Assembly: GCF_011947265.1 (NCBI RefSeq) | Contig: NZ_JAATHD010000008.1 | Span: 124,001-188,000, forward strand | Source of the DNA: Paenibacillus sp. HB172176 | GTDB taxonomy: Bacteria > Bacillota > Bacilli > Paenibacillales > Paenibacillaceae | Length of the DNA: 64,000 bases | Direction of reading: 5' to 3' | Shown here: in pieces, positions 8,963-17,695 of the stretch | Position numbering within the stretch: the first letter of the stretch is position 1 | Layout: each line of letters opens with the position of its first letter | Program-made: the position numbers and the translations under genes | The notes under the pieces: model-generated | Seen by the model: only the letters and a program-made list of their open reading frames with translations | What the model was told of the DNA's origin: nothing | Database searches by the model: none

Positions 8963-9727
8963 TCAGACTTGCTCTTCCTCCGGTTGCGCGTCATGCCGAT
9001 CGGCTTCCGCTTCTTCCTCACGCGACGCGTTCTGCTTTCCTTCACGATGCCGTCTCAACGCCTCTTCTCCGATGACGGCCTCCACCCGATAAATATTCTC
9101 TCCCCGCTCCATGAACTTCATCTCGTATTCGGTGAACACCAGATCCTCACGCGGAGCATCCTTATGAAGATGAAGCGAGATATTCCGCATCACAAGCTCC
9201 ATGTCCGCAAAGCTGTTCAGCGAAAATTCAAACAAGGACTGTGAGTCCGTCTTGAAGTGAATTTCGCCATTGCCGTTTAGAATCTCCCTGTATTTGGTCA
9301 AGAATCGCCCGTGAGTCAATCTTCTGCGGGCATGCTTGGCCTTCGGCCATGGATCGCTGAAGTTCAGATAAATACGCTCCAGCTCCGCGGGCGCGAACAT
9401 GCTCTCAATGCCTTCGATATTCGCGCGAAGCAGCGCCAGATTGGGCGGCGAATCCACGCCCTTCTCTTCCCAGGCATCGCGCGCTTTCTCGCTTGCCCGG
9501 CGCAGCAATTCATCGTACATATCGACGCCGATGAAGTTAATATGGGGATTTCGCACGCTCATCTGCGAGATAAACCTTCCCTTACCCATTCCGAGCTCAA
9601 CATAGATGGGATTGTCGTTCCCGAAGAACGCGCTCCATTTGCCGCGATGCAGCGTCGCGTCCAGCACAACCAGCTCCGGCTGGCCCTCCAGACTCTCGCG
9701 AATTCCTTTTCTTCCTCTTAAACGCAT
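8963..9727 (-). CDS. trmB: tRNA (guanine-N7)-methyltransferase
   Basis: SAM-dependent methylation of G46 in the tRNA variable loop. The 254 residues begin MRLRGRKGIRESLE, with the SAM-binding motif VELGMGKGRFI, IGVDMYDELLRRA, and the TrmB signature LNFSDPWPKAKHARRRLT, then FKTDSQSLFEFS. I chose ATG 9727 because GGAGGAG lies nine bases upstream; an upstream ATG at 9766 lacks a site. The C-terminal 30 residues are a charged Glu/Arg-rich tail beyond the fold. It has its own terminator. Confidence 0.95.
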   Translation of the reverse strand: MRLRGRKGIRESLEGQPELVVLDATLHRGKWSAFFGNDNPIYVELGMGKGRFISQMSVRNPHINFIGVDMYDELLRRASEKARDAWEEKGVDSPPNLALLRANIEGIESMFAPAELERIYLNFSDPWPKAKHARRRLTHGRFLTKYREILNGNGEIHFKTDSQSLFEFSLNSFADMELVMRNISLHLHKDAPREDLVFTEYEMKFMERGENIYRVEAVIGEEALRRHREGKQNASREEEAEADRHDAQPEEEQV

Positions 9728-9852
9728 ATTTAATAGCTCCTCCGTGTTTCGATCACTGTCCTTCAACCTAATCAGTCCTTATTGTGCCCAACTCGCCGCG
9801 AATTGTAAAGAGCAAACTGCCCAGGATTGATTCCCGCTTCTTGCACGCAAAG

Positions 9853-9882
9853 AAAAAGCCGCAGTCCCGCAGACCGCAGCTT
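9853..9882 (-). terminator. Rho-independent terminator after the 69-residue gene
   Basis: On the minus strand AAGCTGCGGTC pairs with GACTGCGGCTT (two G-U pairs, 5-base loop), then TTT. It lies 30 bases after the stop at 9912. Confidence 0.75.
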
Positions 9883-9911
9883 CGTTATGTTCGCATCTTA
9901 TCTCTGATGAA

Positions 9912-10121
9912 CTAGTTAAGCAAATCGTATGGAATCGGCCCGTCATCGTTCAAAGCCTCGCGCTTGTATGCATCCTCGAGCACGGAATTCAGCTTCTTCT
10001 TCGCGGATATTCTTATCTCATGGCCGGCATAGAAGTGCAGCCCCGACAACGCCATTAATTCCTTCACAGTCAGCTCAACGGTTACTTTCTCATCGCCATG
10101 CGGAACCTTTGTTAAATTCAT
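9912..10121 (-). CDS. Conserved hypothetical protein, 69 residues
   Basis: I do not recognise a function. The protein is small and soluble, with a predicted strand-helix start (KVTVELTVKELMALSG), HFYAGHEIRIS, a Lys-rich KKKLNSVLEDAYKREA helix and an acidic end. It has a good ribosome site (TGAGGTG about seven bases before the ATG) and its own terminator, so it is very likely expressed. It lies alone between trmB and mnmL. Confidence 0.75.
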   Translation of the reverse strand: MNLTKVPHGDEKVTVELTVKELMALSGLHFYAGHEIRISAKKKLNSVLEDAYKREALNDDGPIPYDLLN

Positions 10122-10349
10122 CTCACATCACCTCATCGATTTGATAGTTTGAATTTCCAATTAATCGACATTTCATGTGTGCGGTTACAAATAGGCTATG
10201 TCAGGTATATTCATTAATTTGTCGCACTTTTAATTTAACACATCATGTTAGGTATTGCAAGCCCAAAGCTTATATTTTAATATTTGATTTCCAGTTTTCC
10301 CGGATTCCGAACAATCCTTAACGACTTATCGAGAAAACATGGCTTTTCA

Positions 10350-10373
10350 CCTTCATTTTCGATAAAATGAAGG
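10350..10373. repeat. 24-base perfect palindrome upstream of mnmL
   Basis: CCTTCATTTT and AAAATGAAGG flank CGAT. It ends 27 bases before the mnmL ATG. An operator or an RNA hairpin in the leader is possible; no T-run follows. Confidence 0.65.
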
Positions 10374-10400
10374 TTGAATGTTTGGAAAGAAGGGAAATTC

Positions 10401-11372
10401 ATGATTGTGCCAAATGCTTCATCTTCGCCAGATAAGACCCCCCTCCTCTGGGGAGACAAAAAATTTCATACATGGAACTACGAGATGCGCGAGCAATTCG
10501 GCGGAAAGGTGTTCAAGGTCATGCTTGACGCCGGCTTTACCTGCCCGAATCGAGACGGCTCCATCGCCAAGGGGGGCTGCACGTTCTGCAGCGCGAGAGG
10601 ATCGGGAGACTTCGCGGGCCGCAGACGGGATGATCTCGTAACGCAATTCAACACGATTCGCGACAGACAGCATGCGAAATGGCCGCAGGCGCGATATATC
10701 GGCTATTTCCAGGCCTACACGAACACCTACGCGCCAGTCGAAGAGCTTCGCGAGTATTATGAAGTCATTCTGCAGCAGCCGGGCGTTGTCGGCTTATCCA
10801 TCGCCACCAGGCCCGATTGCCTGCCCGACGATGTAATTGACTATCTTGCCGAGTTGAACGAACGAACCTATCTCTGGCTTGAGATGGGGCTGCAAACCGT
10901 ACACGAATCCACCTCCGAGCTGATTAACCGCGCGCATGACACCGCCTGCTACGAGGATGCTGTAAGAAGACTGCGGAAGCGGGGCATCCGCGTCTGCACG
11001 CATATTATCCACGGCTTGCCGCAAGAGACGCATGAGATGATGCTTGAGACGGTGAAGGCCGTATCGCGTATGGACGTGCAGGGTATCAAGATTCACCTGC
11101 TTCATCTCATGAGGAAGACGCCGATGGTGAAGCAATATGAGGCTGGGTTGCTGCGCTTCCTTGAACAGGATGAATACGTGAAGCTTATCGTCGATTCGCT
11201 CGAGCTGCTGCCGCCCGAGATGATTGTTCATCGCTTGACAGGCGACGCCCCGCGAGATCTTCTGATCGGCCCGATGTGGAGTCTGAAAAAATGGGAAGTG
11301 CTGAATGCGATCGACGATGAGCTTAATCGCCGCCGCACCTGGCAGGGCCGCCTCTGGCAGGGGGAGGCTTAG
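10401..11372 (+). CDS. mnmL: Radical SAM protein, YtqA/MnmL (TIGR01212) family
   Basis: The family acts at tRNA wobble uridine in Bacillus, converting the cmnm5 group toward nm5; the pair YtqA-YtqB is known as MnmL-MnmM. The 323 residues carry the radical SAM cluster CPNRDGSIAKGGCTFC (a CX9CX2C form typical of this family), then FQAYTNTYAP, WLEMGLQTVHESTS and the C-terminal VHRLTGDAPRDLLIGP. I chose ATG 10401 because GAAGGG precedes it; the TTG at 10374 lies in the palindrome. The next gene starts five bases after the stop. Confidence 0.88.
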   Translation: MIVPNASSSPDKTPLLWGDKKFHTWNYEMREQFGGKVFKVMLDAGFTCPNRDGSIAKGGCTFCSARGSGDFAGRRRDDLVTQFNTIRDRQHAKWPQARYIGYFQAYTNTYAPVEELREYYEVILQQPGVVGLSIATRPDCLPDDVIDYLAELNERTYLWLEMGLQTVHESTSELINRAHDTACYEDAVRRLRKRGIRVCTHIIHGLPQETHEMMLETVKAVSRMDVQGIKIHLLHLMRKTPMVKQYEAGLLRFLEQDEYVKLIVDSLELLPPEMIVHRLTGDAPRDLLIGPMWSLKKWEVLNAIDDELNRRRTWQGRLWQGEA

Positions 11373-11377
11373 GGCCT

Positions 11378-11959
11378 ATGGGATTCTTATCGGTGCTGAG
11401 CATGGCGCATAAGTGGATTGCGGAGCGCGTCGCGGCGGGAGACGCCGTCATCGACGCCACGGCAGGCACCGGCGTAGATACGCTGAAGCTTGCCGAGCTT
11501 GTCGGCGCGAAGGGAACGATCTACGCCTTCGATGTCCAGCAGGAGGCGTTGGAGCAGACAAAAGCCAGACTGGACCGGCAGTTGGAGCCGGACAAGCATC
11601 CGCAGCTTTATCTGCTGCTGCGCGATCATGCCCTTATGGTGGAAGCGTTGGATGACGCGCTGTTCGGGAGAATAGCCGCCGTCATGTTCAATCTCGGCTA
11701 CCTTCCGGGAGGCGATGCATCCATTATGACGAAGCCGGCCTCTTCGATTCAGGCGCTGGAAGCGGCGTTGACGCTTCTGCGAGCCGGGGGCATCGTCACC
11801 TGCGCGCTCTATCCCGGACATGCGGGCGGCGATTCGGAGGCCGCCGCCGTTGAGGCATGGGCGGCAGCGCTGCCCTCGGACAGAGGGCAGGTCGTGATGT
11901 ATCGGCAATTGCAGCGAACAACCGCGCCGTATCTCATCGCGATCGAGAAGCGAGGATGA
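11378..11959 (+). CDS. mnmM: SAM-dependent methyltransferase, YtqB/MnmM family
   Basis: Class I methyltransferase of 193 residues, the partner of MnmL, making mnm5s2U from nm5s2U in tRNA. Motif I is AVIDATAGTGVDTLKLAELV. The segment FNLGYLPGGDASIMTKP is typical of this family, and the strand near PYLIAIEKR closes the fold. GGGGAGG overlaps the end of mnmL and lies about 11 bases before the ATG, so the two genes form an operon. Confidence 0.88.
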   Translation: MGFLSVLSMAHKWIAERVAAGDAVIDATAGTGVDTLKLAELVGAKGTIYAFDVQQEALEQTKARLDRQLEPDKHPQLYLLLRDHALMVEALDDALFGRIAAVMFNLGYLPGGDASIMTKPASSIQALEAALTLLRAGGIVTCALYPGHAGGDSEAAAVEAWAAALPSDRGQVVMYRQLQRTTAPYLIAIEKRG

Positions 11960-12008
11960 CGGAGCGCGAACAAACCATTATTTTTTTCAAAATTGGAGAG
12001 GAGAATGA

Positions 12009-12407
12009 ATGATGGCCGTAAGCAAAATTGAGCATCTGGGCATTATGGTAACCGAACTGGAAAGGTCGATCGCCTTCTACACAGAGGTGCTCGGCATGGA
12101 GCATACCTACACGCTTCCTCATACGAACGGCGTGATCAAGCTCGCCTTCCTGTCCTTCCCGGGCAGCACGGAAACGGAAATTGAACTGATTGAGAATTAC
12201 AACGGCAATCTTCCCGCGGAGGGGAAGGTACATCATGCTGCGTTCACGGTGGATGATATCGAAGCCGAATTCGAGCGAATCCAATCGCTTGGAGTTCCGC
12301 TGAGGGATACGGAGATTACAACTTTGCCTAACGGCGCAAGATATTTCTTCCTATACGGACCCGACGGCGAGCTTCTGGAGCTGTTCCAACCCGGCAACAA
12401 AAAATAG
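12009..12407 (+). CDS. VOC-family (glyoxalase-like) protein
   Basis: A 132-residue metal-binding betaalphabetabetabeta-repeat protein. VSKIEHLGIMVTELERSIAFY and VHHAAFTVDDIEAEFERIQ are the two halves, with the metal ligand candidates His (IEHLG), Glu (ETEIELIE), His (VHHAAF) and Glu (GELLELFQ). This fits lactoylglutathione lyase or methylmalonyl-CoA epimerase relatives; the substrate is not clear. GGAGAGGAG lies five bases before ATG 12009; ATG 12012 is an equally good start. It sits between mnmM and manA on the same strand with gaps of 50 and 38 bases. Confidence 0.85.
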   Translation: MMAVSKIEHLGIMVTELERSIAFYTEVLGMEHTYTLPHTNGVIKLAFLSFPGSTETEIELIENYNGNLPAEGKVHHAAFTVDDIEAEFERIQSLGVPLRDTEITTLPNGARYFFLYGPDGELLELFQPGNKK

Positions 12408-12445
12408 CTTCATTCAAAAAACAGATAGAATGGGAGAGAAACGCG

Positions 12446-13426
12446 ATGACAATCAAGCCTTATCCATTGCAGTTCAAAGCGGAAATGAAAGAAAGAATCT
12501 GGGGAGGACGCGCGCTCGAGCAATTCGGACTGGAGCTGCCCCCTGGCGTGATCGGCGAAGGCTGGATGATCGGCGATCATCCGAACGGCATTACGTCCGT
12601 GATGAACGGCCCCCTGTCAGGGAAGGGACTCGATGAAATCCGCGAGGGATTCGGCAAAGAATGGTTCGGCGAGAACGGTTATAAGGAGAACGGACGATTC
12701 CCGCTGCTGATCAAGCTGCTCGATTGCAACGACGATCTGTCCATTCAAGTGCATCCTACGGACAGCTATGAAGGCTTGCCTCCAGGAGAGCTTGGCAAGA
12801 CAGAAATGTGGTATGTGCTTGACGCAAAGCCCGGCGCGAAGATCATCTACGGCTTGAAGGACGGCATCGACCGCGGCGCCATGGAAGAGGCGATTCGCGA
12901 AGGCAGGGTCATGGATACGATGCAGGAGGTTCCCGTTGAAGCAGGCGACGCCTTCTACATCCCCGCCGGCACCGTTCATGCGCTTTGCTCCGGCGTATTG
13001 GTAGCCGAAATTCAACAAAATTCGGATACAACGTATCGGCTGTTCGATTATAACCGTCCCGGACTGGACGGCAAGCTGCGCGAGCTGCATATCGAGGATT
13101 CCTTGAATGTCATCGCATACGAAGGCGCAGGAGCGGCCCGCATGAAGACCGATGGCGTGAAGCCTGGCGAATGGCTGACGATCGCCTCCTCTCCGTATTT
13201 TATCGTTGAAAAGGGCGTTGTCGAAGGAAGCTTGAAGCTGTCTACAGCAACGGATAGCTGCGTCATTCTGGTTATCGCGGAAGGCGAAGGAAGCTTGAAC
13301 TGGGAGGGTGGCAGCCAGACTGTGAAAGCAGGAGAATGCTTCCTCCTGCCTGCGACGCTCGGCGCGTATGAATTAGACGGAAGCATGACCGTTCTTCGGA
13401 GCGTCATTCCTTCCCCAACTGCGTAA
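12446..13426 (+). CDS. manA: Mannose-6-phosphate isomerase, class I
   Basis: Zn-dependent interconversion of mannose-6-phosphate and fructose-6-phosphate. The 326 residues fit the short Bacillus-type class I enzymes. Visible are KERIWGGRALEQFG, the Zn-site motif LSIQVHPTD, GKTEMWYVLDA, and the second metal region YIPAGTVHAL...EIQQNSDTTYRLFDYNR. GGGAGAG lies seven bases before the ATG. A bidirectional terminator follows. Confidence 0.95.
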   Translation: MTIKPYPLQFKAEMKERIWGGRALEQFGLELPPGVIGEGWMIGDHPNGITSVMNGPLSGKGLDEIREGFGKEWFGENGYKENGRFPLLIKLLDCNDDLSIQVHPTDSYEGLPPGELGKTEMWYVLDAKPGAKIIYGLKDGIDRGAMEEAIREGRVMDTMQEVPVEAGDAFYIPAGTVHALCSGVLVAEIQQNSDTTYRLFDYNRPGLDGKLRELHIEDSLNVIAYEGAGAARMKTDGVKPGEWLTIASSPYFIVEKGVVEGSLKLSTATDSCVILVIAEGEGSLNWEGGSQTVKAGECFLLPATLGAYELDGSMTVLRSVIPSPTA

Positions 13427-13471
13427 CCCGCATCCTCCGGCGAACAGCCGGGTTGCTTCATGAAAACAGAG

Positions 13472-13513
13472 AAGGCTGCGCATCATTCCGGCAATCGGAA
13501 GATGCGCAGCCTT
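13472..13513. terminator. Bidirectional rho-independent terminator
   Basis: Perfect 13-bp arms AAGGCTGCGCATC/GATGCGCAGCCTT with a 16-base loop between convergent manA and the SRPBCC gene. Confidence 0.85.
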
Positions 13514-13526
13514 TATATTTGATTTG

Positions 13527-14033
13527 CTAAGAGGATTTTGAATTTGCTCCGGGTTCGTTTTGCATGCTGTAGAAGAACTGCGTGTAGCGTTGAAACCACA
13601 TCCGCCACTCCTTCTCTCTGGATTCCAGTTGCCCGCCGTCCAGCAGCGTTCCAATCACATCCAGACATACATGCCAACCGGCCAAATCCTTCGGCGTATG
13701 ATCGGTAATCTTGTCAAGCTTCTCGACGAATATCAGATGACAGCCCGCTTCTCTTCCATATAACTCGAATCTCACCAGATCCTTATCCCAAGTGAATTCC
13801 AGCAGGGAGCCCTCCGCATAATCGACGATATCCATGTTCATGGAGGTGCCGTCCTGCATCTGGAAACGCATTGTCCCGCCCTGCTTCAGCTCCATGGCGC
13901 GAAGCTCGGGAAACCACCGCGACAGCTTGTCATTGACCGTCAACATCGCCCATACCTCTTCGGCGGAATGCTTGAAATCTCGTTTCATCGTTGCGGTATA
14001 ACCGGTATTCGTCTGTTCCACTACAGCCAACAT
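13527..14033 (-). CDS. SRPBCC-domain protein (AHSA1-like)
   Basis: START-like ligand-binding fold of 168 residues. The typical features are TATMKRDFKHSAEEVWAMLT at the N-terminus, WFPELRAMELKQGGTMRF, LLEFTWDKDLVRFEL and a C-terminal helix (GWHVCLDVIGTLLDGG). Members bind small hydrophobic ligands or act as stress-related cofactors; no ligand can be named. ATG 14033 lies six bases after AGGAGG. Confidence 0.85.
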   Translation of the reverse strand: MLAVVEQTNTGYTATMKRDFKHSAEEVWAMLTVNDKLSRWFPELRAMELKQGGTMRFQMQDGTSMNMDIVDYAEGSLLEFTWDKDLVRFELYGREAGCHLIFVEKLDKITDHTPKDLAGWHVCLDVIGTLLDGGQLESREKEWRMWFQRYTQFFYSMQNEPGANSKSS

Positions 14034-14095
14034 AGGAATCCTCCTCATCTCATAGGGATCTCTCTATCATAGCATCATGCGGAGCGTTGCGCATC

Positions 14096-15475
14096 TTATT
14101 GCCCCTGCGCCTTCGGGTCATAAGCGTGAAGCGGATTTCCTTTCATAATGTCCTCAACCTCTTCAAATCCTTCCGGGAAGGCAAAATTATAACGAGCAGG
14201 CAGCGCGAATACATAGTCGGAATTTCGACCAAGCTCGCTTGGAATAATGGGCGCCGCTCCTATATAAAGCTTATCATCCTTCACCATGTCCCACTGCTCA
14301 CGCGTAAGAATCATAATCGGAATATCCTGTCTCGGCACATCCTTCGTCCATTCCGGATGCCTGATGGAGAGAAGAGGACCTGTTCCTGTGTCTATCGTTT
14401 CGAAATCGTCATTGACAATATTGCCTTCCCATTTATCCTCCACGATCGTGTAGCCCTTCCAGCTGTCGGGAAGCGAGAATTGGAAGCCGTATTGCGAATT
14501 ATCGTAAGAAACCTCCTGCGAATCGGTCATATATGCAATATGATCCTCGGCAACCTTAAGCGGAATAATCAATTGATGCTCCGCACTACCATCCTTGGCG
14601 CTTGTTGTGTACAGAATCAAGGTCATATTCTCCTGCGAGGCTTTGTCAAAGCTCACCTGAAAGCTGAACGCGCCCCAAGCCGGCGCCCCGCCATCCGCCG
14701 TTTCATGGCCTTCAGCCAATATCGTATGTCCGTCCTCAAGCGACCAATTGAACGCCGCCTCGAACACTTTGGCTTCGCCCTCTACCGTAAAGCTTGCATT
14801 CATAACCGTATCCGGTTTTGGCGCGAATACGCGAAAAGCTTCATTCTCGGCTAAAGTATCTTGCGTGATTTCGCCGGTAGCGGCATCTATCGCAACGCTG
14901 ACAGGATTGTCCAGATAGCCGTTCGCGACGAGCTCAACACGCCAGCGCTGATTCGCTTCGTCCAGCTTCGCCTCCTTCACCGACCATACATCGTCGATTT
15001 CCGTCTGAGCCTCGAGCGCCGTGCGTACGGCCTGCGTACGGCCAATCAACTCCGAAGAGCCGCTTTGATCGTCCAGAAGGATAAGCTTTGCGGCATCGGC
15101 CTGCGCAGGATAGGATTCTCGAACCGGCCCCGTCGTCCACACCTCTACCTGGGAGCCGACCGGGAATCGCTCCTCTGTCAGCGAGGCCCCGCTTGCGTCC
15201 AGCCACTGCGTTTCGTCTGTAGTCGCAAGGGAATACGCATCAATCGACGCTACTTCGTCCTGCTCTTGATAGGACGTAATCAGCAAGCTGCCGTCATTCC
15301 GTTCCACAACCACGCCTCTGTCCAAAGCTTTCGCAATTGATTGTTCGGAGGCATCTCCATTCGATGCCGATGGGCCGCTTCCGTTTGATTCTGCATCCAG
15401 CTTGTTGCCGCACGCGGCCAGCATTGCCGTCATTACGATCATTATTGTGATTTGCATCAGTTTGCTTTTTTTCAT
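14096..15475 (-). CDS. Lipoprotein with Gmad2 spore-germination-type Ig-like domain
   Basis: The 459 residues start MKKSKLMQITIMIVMTAMLA with a lipobox ending AAC-G, so the mature protein should be a membrane lipoprotein beginning at that Cys. After a Ser/Gly-rich linker there is a beta-barrel-like segment (VVVERNDGSLLITS...GSQVEVWTTGPVRES), a PepSY-like segment near YLDNPVSVAIDAATGEI, then a Gmad2-type Ig-like domain (VMNASFTVEGEAKVFEAAF...GAPAWGAFSFQVSF), found in germination and sporulation proteins. The C-terminal 120 residues are unrecognised. The start at 15475 lies 11 bases after GAGGGG. Function is inferred from domains only. Confidence 0.8.
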   Translation of the reverse strand: MKKSKLMQITIMIVMTAMLAACGNKLDAESNGSGPSASNGDASEQSIAKALDRGVVVERNDGSLLITSYQEQDEVASIDAYSLATTDETQWLDASGASLTEERFPVGSQVEVWTTGPVRESYPAQADAAKLILLDDQSGSSELIGRTQAVRTALEAQTEIDDVWSVKEAKLDEANQRWRVELVANGYLDNPVSVAIDAATGEITQDTLAENEAFRVFAPKPDTVMNASFTVEGEAKVFEAAFNWSLEDGHTILAEGHETADGGAPAWGAFSFQVSFDKASQENMTLILYTTSAKDGSAEHQLIIPLKVAEDHIAYMTDSQEVSYDNSQYGFQFSLPDSWKGYTIVEDKWEGNIVNDDFETIDTGTGPLLSIRHPEWTKDVPRQDIPIMILTREQWDMVKDDKLYIGAAPIIPSELGRNSDYVFALPARYNFAFPEGFEEVEDIMKGNPLHAYDPKAQGQ

Positions 15476-15746
15476 ATTCGGAATAACCCCTCTCTGCTCG
15501 TGATGATAGGAAGCCAATGGTCCCAGCTATATTCTTTCTTACCCTTATTGCATTAAACGTAATCGGAGATGCATTTGTTTCATGGAAGTCATGTCCTGAT
15601 TTGCGTACAGATGCGGGACATGCCGAAGGCTGCTTCCACGGCATATGAACATCGCCTTGGAAACAGCCCATTTGTTAAAGATCGCTCGGAAGCTTTTTTT
15701 CGGTTTTTTCGGTTCATTTTAACTCACTTTAACCATGGGACATGCT

Positions 15747-17552
15747 TCAGAATATTTCGCTTCCACTTGCTTCGAGGGCCATCAGATAAGGAACCGGCTT
15801 CGGCTTCGCATTCTTCTGATCCAGCGCGTAGAGCATTATAAGCAAGGTAGGAGCGCTTGCATCGCGTTCGCCGCTTGCCAGCAATCGCTCCAGATTGAAC
15901 GGGAGCTTCTCGATAACCGCATGCTTATGCAGCTCGCGTTCGCTCAGCTTCAGCTCCGCGAACGCCGGGGACACCTTCTCCGGAGCATCCGCCAGAAGTC
16001 GCATCCATCCCGTCCATTCCTGCTTGTCCATCCCGAATTCCCACCACGTCTTGCGAGGCTTATAGTGATGTCCCAGGAAATAATCATACTTCATTAGACC
16101 CAGAACATAGTCGAGCTCGAGCTTTGGATGCTTCGACGCATCGAGCGATTCAAGGAACGCCCATAGCCGCGCATACAAATCCTCCAATTGATGCCCGATC
16201 TTCTGCCAGCCTTGATTCTCCCAGAAATCGCCGAACAACTGGAAGAAGTCGAAAGGCGACGGGAAGACATGATCAACCAGGAAGAGCAGCGTATGATCCA
16301 TGCGATGCGCGTTCCAATATTTCTCGAGCACATCCTCTACCCGCTTGATCCGGACAATATCGGAGAAAGGCATAAGATCATTGCCGAGCATCTCGTATGG
16401 AGCATGATCCATATAGATATAGCCCCATTTCTCCGCGTCGATTCGCAAGCCCGTGCCGCGCAGCATCTTGAGAAATCCAAGCTGAAGCTCCTCCGGTCGC
16501 AGCTCGAACACATCATTGAACGTGCCTCGGAACGTATCGTAATTCTCAAGCGGAAGTCCGGCGATAAGATCGAGATGCTGATCGATCTTGCCCGAGTCCT
16601 TCACCTTCGTCACCGTCCGCACAAGCTTGTTCCAATTCTGCCTGCGCTGAACGGCGAGATTCGTCGGATCATTGGTCGACTGCACGCCGATTTCGAAACG
16701 GAAGACGCCCTTCGGCGCATGCTCCGCAAGATAATCGAGCACCTCGGGACGCATAATATCGGCCGTAATCTCGAATTGGAAGACACATCCCTGATGATTT
16801 TCGATCAGGAATTGGAAAATTTCGAGCGCATAGTCGCGCTTAATATTAAAGGTGCGGTCGACGAACTTAATCAGCTTCGCTCCGTTCTCGATGAGATACA
16901 GAATATCCGATTTCGTTCGCTCCATGTCGAAATATCGAACACCCACCTCGATGCTGGACAGACAAAACTGGCAACTGAACGGGCAGCCTCTGCTCGTCTC
17001 GAAATAGACGACCCGGCTGCCAAGCTGCGGGATATCCTCCTCGAACCGGTGCGGCGAAGGGAGCTCGTTCAGATTAAGCTTCGGACGCGGCGGATTCATG
17101 ATAACTTCCACCGCTTCCTCGCGCCGCTTGCGATAGGCCAGACCGAATACCAGATGGAACTTGCGGTCGCCTTCCAGCTCCGTCAACAAATGATGGAAGG
17201 TCTCCTCACCTTCCCCCATCACGATAAAATCGACATCTTGAAGGCGATTCATCCAATAGTCGGTATCATAGCTGACCTCGGGACCGCCAAGCACGATTTT
17301 GAGCTCCGGCTTTATTTTGCGAAGCATGTTAATAACGACAATCGTCTCTTCAATGTTCCAAATATAGCAAGAAAAGCCGATCACATCCGGATTTCTCGAG
17401 AAGAGATCCGACACGATATTCATCGCGGGATCCTTGATCGTATATTCAGCAATATCGATATCGAATTGCTGCCCGCTGTAAGCCTTCAGACAACGAAGCG
17501 CGAGCGAGGTATGAATGAACTTTGCGTTTAACGTGGACAGAACAACCTTCAT
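15747..17552 (-). CDS. B12-binding-domain radical SAM protein (DUF4080 type)
   Basis: The 601 residues contain an N-terminal cobalamin-binding-like Rossmann domain (MKVVLSTLNAKFIHTSLALR, DVIGFSCYIWNIEE, VLGGPEVSYD), a radical SAM core with the cluster CPFSCQFC at about residue 190, and a C-terminal DUF4080 domain (KTWWEFGMDKQEWTGWMRLL). The lack of an obvious cobalamin DXHXXG motif fits many members that keep only the fold. The reaction is unknown; relatives are called methyltransferases or cyclases. It is separate from its neighbours, with the terminator of another gene on the far side. Confidence 0.85.
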   Translation of the reverse strand: MKVVLSTLNAKFIHTSLALRCLKAYSGQQFDIDIAEYTIKDPAMNIVSDLFSRNPDVIGFSCYIWNIEETIVVINMLRKIKPELKIVLGGPEVSYDTDYWMNRLQDVDFIVMGEGEETFHHLLTELEGDRKFHLVFGLAYRKRREEAVEVIMNPPRPKLNLNELPSPHRFEEDIPQLGSRVVYFETSRGCPFSCQFCLSSIEVGVRYFDMERTKSDILYLIENGAKLIKFVDRTFNIKRDYALEIFQFLIENHQGCVFQFEITADIMRPEVLDYLAEHAPKGVFRFEIGVQSTNDPTNLAVQRRQNWNKLVRTVTKVKDSGKIDQHLDLIAGLPLENYDTFRGTFNDVFELRPEELQLGFLKMLRGTGLRIDAEKWGYIYMDHAPYEMLGNDLMPFSDIVRIKRVEDVLEKYWNAHRMDHTLLFLVDHVFPSPFDFFQLFGDFWENQGWQKIGHQLEDLYARLWAFLESLDASKHPKLELDYVLGLMKYDYFLGHHYKPRKTWWEFGMDKQEWTGWMRLLADAPEKVSPAFAELKLSERELHKHAVIEKLPFNLERLLASGERDASAPTLLIMLYALDQKNAKPKPVPYLMALEASGSEIF

Positions 17553-17633
17553 AAATGCATTACCCTCTCTTGGTCATACCCATTCTTCTCGCAAACTGGC
17601 TGCAAGCTGCTTCCATTGTATCGAACTTCCGCG

Positions 17634-17678
17634 AAAAAAAGAAGAGCGGCGTCTCTCCTCATGCGAGAGCGCCGCTTC
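17634..17678 (-). terminator. Rho-independent terminator after the stalk-domain protease
   Basis: GAAGCGGCGCTCTC and GAGAGACGCCGCTCTTC on the minus strand form a long hairpin ending in a T7 run, 18 bases after the stop at 17696. Confidence 0.85.
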
Positions 17679-17695
17679 AAAAGAAAGGCTATAGC

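Noticed and set aside
16188-17531. 447-codon frame opposite the B12-binding radical SAM gene
   Set aside because: Shadow of a clear gene on the minus strand.
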